From DUPH01 sp035449085 (GTDB lineage: Bacteria > Verrucomicrobiota > Kiritimatiellia > RFP12 > UBA1067): a stretch of 11,605 nucleotides of DNA. The position numbers and the translations under genes were made by a program. The notes beneath the pieces were generated by a model. It was not told the DNA's origin. It worked only from the letters and a program-made list of their open reading frames with translations, and did not search any database. The stretch covers positions 1 to 11,605 of the forward strand of contig DAOTKE010000106.1 of assembly GCA_035449085.1 (NCBI GenBank), written 5' to 3'. Below, piece by piece: positions 1 to 6,117 of the stretch (positions are counted from its first letter, which is position 1; the number at the start of each line of letters is the position of its first letter).

Positions 1-12
1 TGCAAACAAAGC

Positions 13-64
13 GTTTTTGGGTAAAATATACCGTTTTGGGGTGTTTTTGGGTGAGTGTTTTGGT
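13..64 (+). repeat. G/T-rich short repeats upstream of the cotransporter gene
   Basis: The ten-base word GTTTTTGGGT occurs at 13-22 and again at 43-52, exactly 30 nt apart. Related words lie at 33-41 (GTTTTGGGG) and 57-64 (GTTTTGGT). The stretch is much richer in T and G than the coding DNA downstream. It lies in the untranslated region before the cotransporter gene, so it may hold operator or promoter sequence. TAAAAT at 22-27 resembles a -10 box, but its -35 partner would fall outside the window. The function is unknown. Confidence 0.4.
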
Positions 65-134
65 ACGATAGGGGCGCTTGATCAGTGTTGGCGTTTGGCA
101 GGCCGTCCGAGCGCTGACGGGCTGCTGTGCTTTT

Positions 135-2564
135 ATGAAAACTGTTATGACACATGTGAAAACCGCGCTGTCCGTCCTCGTTCCGCTGCTCTTGGCCTGC
201 GTCTTGCAGGTCGGTTGTGACCGGGTGCCACAGGGACTTGAGCCCGAAAAACTGGTCTTATTCACGCCCGAGACCCAGCTCGCACAACCCGGTTCTTGCC
301 AGACCAATGCGGTTCGCGTGGAATTGCTGAGCCGTGCCGTTCCGGGGGTGCTCGGCGGTGACGGGGTTGCGCATCCCATTGAGGGGGCTCGTCTCAGGGT
401 GGAGCCGGCCGATCCCGCCAGCGGCATCCGCGCGATCCCTGCAGAGGGTGTCACCGACGCAGGCGGCACATGCACCTTCAGCGTCGAGCTGGGCAAGGGG
501 TTCGGCGACCAGTATCTGGACATCGTCTGCGTGGATGCTCCGGAGGTTCGTCGCCGTGTACGTTTCGTGTCCGGCGTCACGGTGGCGAACGACCGGCAGG
601 AGGGGACGGCCGGTCACCCGTTGCCGAAACCGCTGCGTGTCACACTGACCGCCCCCGACGGGACGCCTATCGGTGGGGCTCCAGTCTATTTCACACTCGC
701 ACATCAGCCAGGCAAGGCGGGCAAACTTTCGAAGAGTAGTGTCAAGACCGATGCCGCCGGCGTCGCCGAGGTGACACTCAAGACCGACCCAGATGTGACC
801 GGTCGGTATGAGGTTCGTGCCGAAGTCGCAGATTCCGAACGCGGCATCCACACGCGCCCCTTTTCGATCGAGGCGCTCTCGATGTGCGTCTCGCGCACGC
901 TCATCGGCGTGGTCGGAGGCCTGGCGATCTTTGTGTTCGGCATGACCCTGATGAGCGAAGGGCTGCATCAGGTGGCCGGCAATCGCATGAAGTCGGTGCT
1001 GGCATACGTCACGCGCAACCGCGTCGCCGCGATTTTTGCCGGCACGTTCGTTACTGCGTTGATCCAATCCTCCAGCGCGACAACGGTCATGACGGTCGGT
1101 TTCGTCAATGCCGGCCTGCTCTCATTACAGCAGGCCATCGGTGTGGTTTTTGGCGCCAACATCGGCACTACCGTTACAGGCCAGATGGTCTCTTTCAAGC
1201 TCGATGGCTTGGCACTGCCCGCCATTATTGTTGGCACGGGCGGACTGCTACTCGCGCGTCGGGCCGCCTGGCAGGGGGTTGCGCGTACCGGGCTCGGCTT
1301 CGGGCTGCTCTTTTTCGGGATGTCCCTGATGTCCGACGAACTGGCAAGTGTCAGTTCTTTCCCCAGTTTCGTGAATGTCTTCCATTCATTTGACTGTACA
1401 CCGCAGCCTGGCGGGGCGATGCCGCTTGGCGCGGTGCTGGGCGCGATCGGCATCGGAACTTTGATGACCATGATCGTGCAGAGCAGCTCCGCCACGATCG
1501 GCCTAGCCATTGCCCTCGCCAACAGCGGGTTGCTCAATTTCTGGACGGCCGTGCCGATTGTATTGGGCGACAACATTGGCACGACCATTACCGCCATTCT
1601 GGCCTCACTCAACACGAACCGGACCGCGCGCCAGACCGCAGCGGCCCACGCCATGTTCAATGTGTTCGGCACCTGTATCATGGCCGGCCTTTTCTACGTG
1701 CCGATTGGTGGCATACCCTGTTTCCTTCATCTGGTCAACAGCGTGACCCCCGGCAACGTCTTTGTTGGCGAGAATCTCGGGCGTCACGTTGCGATGGCGC
1801 ACACGCTCTTCAACGTGACGAATGTCGTTCTGATGACGCCCTTTATCGGTGCGCTGGCCTGGCTCTGCGAGCATCTGATCCCTGCCAAGAAGGCCACGAC
1901 CGCGACGGTGCACCTCGAAAAGAACCTGCTCAATACGCCATCGCTCGCGCTCTTCTGCGCCATGCGCGCCTTGGCTGACATGACCGACACCGCCTGGCGG
2001 GCGGCGGCGTTGGCCCTGCGCGGTTACAAGGACGATAAGCCGGCCAAGGTTTCCGACATCGAAGCGATGGAGGATATCGTGGACCGCAATCAGAGTGAAA
2101 TCATGGATTACCTGGTGCAGCTCACGCGCAAAGAACTGTCAGAAAAGCAGGCTGCCGCGATCCCGGTTCTGATGCACTGTGTGAACGACGCCGAGCGAAT
2201 TTCTGATCTGGCGCTATTGATTGCACGCCGCGCTGAAACTCAAACGACTGCGGCGCGCTTCTCGAAAGAGGCGCTCGAAGAGTTGGAACTCCTGTTGGAA
2301 AAGGCCACCACCATAGCCAGTCTTACCCATGAAAGCCTGCAGGACGGACGCTTCTTGGCCAAGGCCGTGGGGATCGTGGTTGAGGATCTGGAGACGCTCG
2401 CCCATGCCTCGATGCAAGGCCATGTCGAGCGTCTGCAGAAGGGCCTCTGCACGCCCGAGCGCGGTCTGATCTACGTGGAAGTCGTCGGTGCCGTCGAAAA
2501 CATCGTGCGCCATCTTGAAAACATTGCGCAGCGATCAGACCTGCTGACGGCGGCTGCCGTCTAA
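135..2564 (+). CDS. Na/Pi-cotransporter family protein with N-terminal Ig-like domains and C-terminal PhoU-like domain
   Basis: Probable sodium-dependent phosphate transporter or related membrane protein of the NptA/PF02690 family, 809 residues from the chosen start. Residues 1-28 form a positively charged, hydrophobic export signal with two possible lipoprotein cysteines: C22 in LLAC fits the lipobox well, C28 in QVGC less well. About 41-248 hold two bacterial Ig-like (Big-1/invasin type) repeats, each with a T-D-A-x-G turn. From about 251 to 580 there are hydrophobic helices with the family's internal duplication: QSSSAT at 311-316 and 449-454, followed by GANIGTT and GDNIGTT at 340-346 and 478-484. 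About 600-809 is soluble, helical and PhoU-like. An ATG at 78 is in frame, but starting at 135 or 147 places the signal peptide at the terminus; no good Shine-Dalgarno is visible for any of them. The cotransporter-PhoU pairing is usual for the family; the Ig-like extension is a less common architecture. Substrate is inferred from family only. Confidence 0.93.
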   Translation: MKTVMTHVKTALSVLVPLLLACVLQVGCDRVPQGLEPEKLVLFTPETQLAQPGSCQTNAVRVELLSRAVPGVLGGDGVAHPIEGARLRVEPADPASGIRAIPAEGVTDAGGTCTFSVELGKGFGDQYLDIVCVDAPEVRRRVRFVSGVTVANDRQEGTAGHPLPKPLRVTLTAPDGTPIGGAPVYFTLAHQPGKAGKLSKSSVKTDAAGVAEVTLKTDPDVTGRYEVRAEVADSERGIHTRPFSIEALSMCVSRTLIGVVGGLAIFVFGMTLMSEGLHQVAGNRMKSVLAYVTRNRVAAIFAGTFVTALIQSSSATTVMTVGFVNAGLLSLQQAIGVVFGANIGTTVTGQMVSFKLDGLALPAIIVGTGGLLLARRAAWQGVARTGLGFGLLFFGMSLMSDELASVSSFPSFVNVFHSFDCTPQPGGAMPLGAVLGAIGIGTLMTMIVQSSSATIGLAIALANSGLLNFWTAVPIVLGDNIGTTITAILASLNTNRTARQTAAAHAMFNVFGTCIMAGLFYVPIGGIPCFLHLVNSVTPGNVFVGENLGRHVAMAHTLFNVTNVVLMTPFIGALAWLCEHLIPAKKATTATVHLEKNLLNTPSLALFCAMRALADMTDTAWRAAALALRGYKDDKPAKVSDIEAMEDIVDRNQSEIMDYLVQLTRKELSEKQAAAIPVLMHCVNDAERISDLALLIARRAETQTTAARFSKEALEELELLLEKATTIASLTHESLQDGRFLAKAVGIVVEDLETLAHASMQGHVERLQKGLCTPERGLIYVEVVGAVENIVRHLENIAQRSDLLTAAAV

Positions 2565-2586
2565 TTTTGCACGCGGGAGATTTGCC

Positions 2587-4215
2587 ATGCAACGTATCAA
2601 GTTCTGTTGCCGAAGCGTGTTGCTGACGTTGGGACTGTCGCTGGTTCATGACGTCGGTGCCGCGCCGTCGTTCCGCGCGAATAAGAAATATCCCGAACTG
2701 GGATTGAGCTTGCGTACGCTCGGTGGAGCAGTCCCCGAACCGTTGCCGCCGCACAAGACATACGCCTACACCATCACCCGCAACGGTGAGACGACACGCT
2801 GCGATCTCTACGATCCGTATGAACTCTGGTATGCCACCCAGCACGTCGGTCAGTGGCGCGATGACAACGGCAACCGGCTGATTCTTGGACGTGCCTCGCG
2901 ACTCCTGCCGCGTGTCGAAAGCGACATTCCGCATGTCTCCCGTGAGGCCTTCGACGCAGCGTTCGCCGCACCAGACACGGCGTTCGATCCCAGCAGCCCC
3001 GATGCGCTCACCACTTGGCTCGCAGCGTTTTCCGGCGGCACACTGGGCTCGCCCGAAAAGGTGCGCACCGGTTTTTCTCTGCATGACGCGCTCTGTTTTC
3101 CGACCGATACCGGTGATACCCTCGTCTACGCCTTTCGCGCCAAACTTCGGACACCCCAAGGTGGAACCGAGCCGACCGAGTGGTTCTGTGCGGTGATTCG
3201 TATCGCCGATGGCACACCGAAGGCCAAAGTGCGCAAAGATTTTGAAACCCAGTTCTTGGCGTCAGTGGCCACGCTGCCTCGTCATGCTTCTTCAGGGGCT
3301 GGTGGGCAGGGCAAAACGTTGCGAACCGCACCTGCCGGTGCCGTATTGTCTGATCATCCTGGCCGCGCCGCCGCGCGGCGAAGCATCGCCAATATGAAAG
3401 ACTGGTGGTACGCCGAAACGCCTGATTACATCTTCCTGTCGGATATTCGCAGTTCGTCCGGAAAGGCTTTGATCAAAGAAATTCAGACCACTCTGTCTGC
3501 ATTACGCACCGCTTTCACCTGTCTTGTGCCGCCATTTGAAGCTGAGACCGATGTCAGTGTCGTGCGAATCTTCGAGAATGCCGAAGCCTACCGAGCGTAT
3601 GTTGGCCCAGAATGGGAGTGGAGCGTCGGCCTCTGGTCGCCCATGCGGCGCGAATTGGTGATCCTCTCGCAGAACAAAGATATTGATCGGACGTTGGAGA
3701 TCATCCGGCACGAAGGTTTTCACCAATACCTCTTTCACGCCACCCGCATGATTCCGCACGCCACATGGTACAACGAGGGGCACGCCTGCTTCTGTGAGTC
3801 CGCCCAGGTTGACAGTAAGGGGCGCGTCGAATTGACAGAAGGTATCCGTGCCGCTTTCCTGATCCAGCATCTCAAAGAAGTTGCGGCAAACCTGCCTGCT
3901 GTGCTTCGCGCCGATCGCTCGGCCTTTTACGAAGGCAAGGATGCACAACGTAACCTGAACTACGCCACGGCCTGGGGGCTCGTCTATTTTCTCCGTAAGG
4001 GTGCTCCGTCGCGACGGCTCTCCGCCTATTCGCAGATCCTGTCCACCTATCTGACGACTCTTGAGGTGACGCGTGACGCGGAGGCCGCCACCGCCGCTGC
4101 CTTCAAGGGTATTGACATGACGGTCTTCCAGAAGGACTTCGTAGAGTTCTGGGAAAAGGGACGCAATAGCGCACGCCGTTACGATCCGCTCGCAGCATCC
4201 GCTTCATCTCACTAA
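2587..4215 (+). CDS. Exported putative zinc metallopeptidase (HExxH, DUF1570/peptidase MA-like)
   Basis: 542-residue protein with an N-terminal signal peptide: basic start, hydrophobic 11-20, likely cleavage after the alanines at 25-26. No clear domain is recognised in roughly residues 30-260. The C-terminal half carries the zinc-protease signature H375-E376-G-F-H379, followed by E397 in the WYNEGH motif. The HExxH plus downstream glutamate spaced about 18 residues away is the gluzincin pattern. The surrounding sequence (VILSQ before, and WYNEGHACFCE after) resembles DUF1570/peptidase-MA-like proteins of planctomycetes and verrucomicrobia. The start is supported by GGGAGA at 2575-2580, six bases before the ATG. 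The gene lies 22 nt after the cotransporter gene and is probably cotranscribed. Peptidase activity and zinc binding are inferred from the motif; the substrate is unknown. Such proteins usually act in the periplasm or outside the cell. Confidence 0.85.
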   Translation: MQRIKFCCRSVLLTLGLSLVHDVGAAPSFRANKKYPELGLSLRTLGGAVPEPLPPHKTYAYTITRNGETTRCDLYDPYELWYATQHVGQWRDDNGNRLILGRASRLLPRVESDIPHVSREAFDAAFAAPDTAFDPSSPDALTTWLAAFSGGTLGSPEKVRTGFSLHDALCFPTDTGDTLVYAFRAKLRTPQGGTEPTEWFCAVIRIADGTPKAKVRKDFETQFLASVATLPRHASSGAGGQGKTLRTAPAGAVLSDHPGRAAARRSIANMKDWWYAETPDYIFLSDIRSSSGKALIKEIQTTLSALRTAFTCLVPPFEAETDVSVVRIFENAEAYRAYVGPEWEWSVGLWSPMRRELVILSQNKDIDRTLEIIRHEGFHQYLFHATRMIPHATWYNEGHACFCESAQVDSKGRVELTEGIRAAFLIQHLKEVAANLPAVLRADRSAFYEGKDAQRNLNYATAWGLVYFLRKGAPSRRLSAYSQILSTYLTTLEVTRDAEAATAAAFKGIDMTVFQKDFVEFWEKGRNSARRYDPLAASASSH

Positions 4216-4238
4216 TTCCAAACGCCTGATATCCCGTT

Positions 4239-5105
4239 ATGCCTGATCTGACACTCACATCTCTTGCCAACCCCAAGATCAAACACGCGATCCGCCTGCG
4301 TCAGCGCTCGCATCGCGATGAGGCCGGACAGATGCTGATCGAAGGGTATCGCGAATGCCGTCGCGCCGTCGACAACGGGTATCGGCCGCAGATGCTGTTT
4401 TATTGTGAGGATCTCTGGCTCAAACATCTGAACGAGCCTGATCTCGTGCAGCGATGCAAGGACCTGGGGGCAGAGCTGTATGCCTGCACGGCCCCCGTCT
4501 TTCAAAAAATGGCCTACCGCGAGCGTCCGGACGGACTGCTGATGATCGGCCCGCAACTGAACAAGACGCTGGCCGATCTGCGCCTGCCGGAGAATGCGCT
4601 GCTGGTGGTCGCGGAGTCCATCGAGAAGCCCGGCAATCTCGGTACGATCCTGCGCTCAGCCGATGCCGCGGGTGTGCACGCGGTGATCGTCTGCGATCGC
4701 TGCACCGACATCCACAACCCCAATGTGGTTCGCGCCTCGACGGGCACGCTGTTTTCCGTTCCGGTGGTCGAGGCCGACAGCGGTGCCACGCTCGCGTTCT
4801 TGCGTGAACGCGGTTTCTGCATTCTCGCCACCACGCCACATACCGATAACCTGCACTGCGATGTTCCGCTCACCGGCAATGTCGCCATCGCGGTCGGTAC
4901 CGAGCAGTACGGCCTGAGCGACAAATGGATGAATGCGGCAGACCTGCGCGTGCGCATCCCGATGTTCGGCTTGGCGGACTCCCTCAATGTCGCGTCGGCG
5001 ACCACCATCCTGCTTTTCGAAGCCGTGCGTCAGCGTGTCGCCGCAGGACAACTCCAGGTGCCACCCGCCGAAGCCTGGCACGGCGAGCATACGTTTGACG
5101 CCTGA
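4239..5105 (+). CDS. TrmH/SpoU-family RNA 2'-O-methyltransferase
   Basis: 288 residues, the normal size for a two-domain SpoU methyltransferase that transfers a methyl group from S-adenosylmethionine to a ribose 2'-OH in rRNA or tRNA. Residues 1-105 match the SpoU substrate-binding domain (NPKIK at 11-15, LIEGYREC at 33-40). About 120-270 is the knotted SPOUT catalytic domain. Motif 1 is E129-K-P-G-N-L-G with R139. Motif 2 is IAVGTEQYGLS at 217-227. Motif 3 is SLNVASA at 248-254, forming the knot and cofactor pocket. The N-terminal domain and length resemble 23S rRNA enzymes (RlmB/TsnR-like), but sequence alone does not fix the target nucleotide. The ATG at 4239 is 23 nt after the peptidase stop and has no clear Shine-Dalgarno, so translation may depend on read-through from the upstream genes. 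The palindromic element follows immediately downstream. Confidence 0.93.
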   Translation: MPDLTLTSLANPKIKHAIRLRQRSHRDEAGQMLIEGYRECRRAVDNGYRPQMLFYCEDLWLKHLNEPDLVQRCKDLGAELYACTAPVFQKMAYRERPDGLLMIGPQLNKTLADLRLPENALLVVAESIEKPGNLGTILRSADAAGVHAVIVCDRCTDIHNPNVVRASTGTLFSVPVVEADSGATLAFLRERGFCILATTPHTDNLHCDVPLTGNVAIAVGTEQYGLSDKWMNAADLRVRIPMFGLADSLNVASATTILLFEAVRQRVAAGQLQVPPAEAWHGEHTFDA

Positions 5106-5143
5106 CACACGTTTTTACTGGCGCAAGCGCACCCGTGGAGGAA

Positions 5144-5164
5144 TTAGGAGTTAGGAGTTAGGAG
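5144..5164 (+). repeat. Three tandem copies of TTAGGAG
   Basis: The heptamer TTAGGAG is repeated exactly three times without spacer (5144-5150, 5151-5157, 5158-5164). Inverted relatives occur at 5194-5206 (AACTCCTAACTCC) and, degenerate, at 5361-5376. Exact tandem copies suggest slipped-strand expansion within the palindromic element. Confidence 0.9.
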
Positions 5165-5206
5165 TTGTTGAATGCCTTGTTTTCGGATGTTAAAACTCCT
5201 AACTCC
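5154..5206. repeat. 13-bp perfect inverted repeat
   Basis: GGAGTTAGGAGTT at 5154-5166 pairs perfectly with AACTCCTAACTCC at 5194-5206 across a 27-nt loop. Because the left arm lies in a TTAGGAG tandem array, the pairing can also slip by one repeat. Confidence 0.85.
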
Positions 5207-5210
5207 CAAC

Positions 5211-5225
5211 GCGGGCGAAGCCCGC
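5211..5225. repeat. 6-bp hairpin with GCGAAGC core
   Basis: GCGGGC at 5211-5216 pairs with GCCCGC at 5220-5225 over a GAA triloop. The centre is GCGAAGC, a heptamer known from biophysical work to form an unusually stable DNA mini-hairpin. Here the stem is extended by GC pairs on both sides. Confidence 0.85.
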
Positions 5226-5237
5226 AACCCAATTCAA

Positions 5238-5318
5238 TCTCACACAAAGGCACAAAGGCCACAAAGGCTTCTTTTAAAACGGCATCCACCTTCGTGCCCG
5301 TCGTGGCTTCGTGTGAGA
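5238..5318. repeat. Long imperfect hairpin built on CACAAAGG repeats
   Basis: The arm 5238-5267 matches the reverse complement of 5289-5318 at 24 of 30 positions, with a 21-nt loop. The left arm contains CACAAAGG three times (5243-5250, 5251-5258, 5260-5267). The right arm is a diverged inverted copy. Three of the six mismatches are A-C oppositions on the plus strand that become U-G wobbles in a minus-strand transcript, so the minus-strand RNA would fold better. A run of six T at 5328-5333 lies ten bases beyond the stem, so a terminator role for the upstream gene is possible but not standard in spacing. Confidence 0.75.
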
Positions 5319-5461
5319 AACAACTTGTTTTTTATTGCTGGTGTTGGTTCGTAAGGCACTAACTCTTAACTCCTCCCTTAAATATGATCTTCCTCTTCCG
5401 TGTTGCGGGAGAATTCGCTATCATGTGAGCGATTTTGGAATCACGAACGGCCTATCAACAC

Positions 5462-5468
5462 AAGGAAG
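5462..5468 (+). promoter_or_regulatory. Shine-Dalgarno that sets the rex start
   Basis: AAGGAAG sits a few bases before the ATG at 5473. The reading frame stays open upstream to 5335, but the extra 46 residues have no Rex similarity and run through the palindromic element. This site therefore decides the start in favour of 5473. Confidence 0.75.
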
Positions 5469-5472
5469 CATC

Positions 5473-6117
5473 ATGAGCGGGGCTCAAAAAAGCGAGATCG
5501 GCGACCGGATGGTCAAACGGTTCCCCCTGTATCTGCGCGTGCTGCGCGAGATGGCGGACCACGGCGAGATCTATGCGTCAGGCGCTGTGGTCGCCAAGAC
5601 GCTATCGCTGGATCCGATCGTGGTCCGTAAGGACCTGTCGCAGACCGGTGTGCGCGGTAAACCCCGTCTCGGCTTCCCGCTGAACGAAATCATCACTGCC
5701 ATCGAAAATTATCTCGGCTGGGACGCGCCCACCGAGGCGGTGTTGGCGGGGGCCGGCCGCTTGGGATCGGCGCTGCTGGGGTATCCGGGCTTCCGCGATC
5801 AAGGGTTCAAGATTCTCGCCGCGTTTGATGTCAACCCTAAGCGGCGTACGCTGATCGGCGGCGTCCCGGTCTACCCGGCGTCGCAGATGACCGAGACCGT
5901 ACGCCGCCTGAAAGTTGTGTTGGGTATCCTTACGGTGCCGGCCGATCAAGCGCAGGGGGTGGCCGATGCGCTGGTTGCGGGTGGTGTGCGCGGCATTTGG
6001 AATTTTACGCCCGTACAGATTGCCGTGCCTCCAGAGGTCACGGTCAAGCGCGAGGATCTCGCAGCCAGCCTCGCCGTGCTTTCGCATCGCCTGCGTCGTG
6101 GAGACAAAGGTCGATGA
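5473..6117 (+). CDS. rex: Redox-sensing transcriptional repressor Rex
   Basis: 214 residues, the usual Rex length. Rex is a homodimeric repressor that binds DNA when NADH is low relative to NAD+ and releases it when NADH rises, controlling fermentation and respiration genes. Residues about 15-80 form the winged helix (PLYLRVL at 18-24, VVRKDLSQTGVRGKPRLGF at 50-68, the characteristic recognition region). About 85-205 is the Rossmann domain with the dinucleotide loop G93-A-G-R-L-G98 and the ribose-binding acidic residue D119 at the end of the second strand. IWNFTP at 175-180 is also typical. It overlaps the following DUF1343/NamZ-family gene by four bases (ATGA), implying translational coupling. 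I found no convincing Rex operator upstream. Confidence 0.95.
   Translation: MSGAQKSEIGDRMVKRFPLYLRVLREMADHGEIYASGAVVAKTLSLDPIVVRKDLSQTGVRGKPRLGFPLNEIITAIENYLGWDAPTEAVLAGAGRLGSALLGYPGFRDQGFKILAAFDVNPKRRTLIGGVPVYPASQMTETVRRLKVVLGILTVPADQAQGVADALVAGGVRGIWNFTPVQIAVPPEVTVKREDLAASLAVLSHRLRRGDKGR

Larger units (their letters stand above)
5137..5376. repeat. MITE-like nested palindromic element with imperfect terminal inverted repeats
   Basis: The 18 nt at 5137-5154 match the reverse complement of 5359-5376 at 16 of 18 positions, bounding an element of about 240 nt. Inside are three further palindromes in series: a 13-bp stem, a GCGAAGC hairpin and a long imperfect stem. There is no transposase gene and no obvious target-site duplication at the edges. 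It could be a non-autonomous mobile element, a dispersed intergenic repeat of the REP/BIME kind, or a structured terminator between the TrmH-family gene and rex. The sequence alone does not separate these options. Confidence 0.6.
5106..5472. other. 367-nt intergenic region between the TrmH-family gene and rex
   Basis: No credible protein gene is present. Most of the interval is a nested palindromic repeat element (described separately). Its last 96 nt are ordinary leader DNA before rex. TATCAT at 5419-5424 and TATGAT at 5383-5388 resemble -10 boxes, but neither has a convincing -35 at the right distance, so the rex promoter is not resolved. Base composition is visibly more AT-rich than the flanking genes. 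Confidence 0.85.

Noticed and set aside
258..1067. 269-residue minus-strand frame opposite the cotransporter gene
   Set aside because: It has low-complexity Arg/Asp/His composition and lies entirely opposite the Ig-like and first transmembrane coding region.
5106..5135. GCGCAAGCGC near 5121-5130 as a terminator for the TrmH-family gene
   Set aside because: The stem is at most four pairs with a two-base loop and has no T run after it.
5165..5362. Small open frames on the plus strand with an S-H-K-G-T-K-A-T-K stretch
   Set aside because: They are translations of the CACAAAGG repeats inside the palindromic element, with no ribosome binding site and no protein-like composition.
5424..5446. TGTGA ... 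TCACGA dyad upstream of rex as a possible Rex or CRP-type operator
   Set aside because: The half-sites are separated by 12 nt, while Rex and CRP sites have about 6 nt between TGTGA and TCACA. The outer bases also do not match.
5997..6113. Upstream start for the DUF1343 gene inside rex
   Set aside because: The 39 added residues are Arg/Ser-rich shadow sequence of rex. The ATG at 6114 begins at the family domain and forms the common ATGA overlap.
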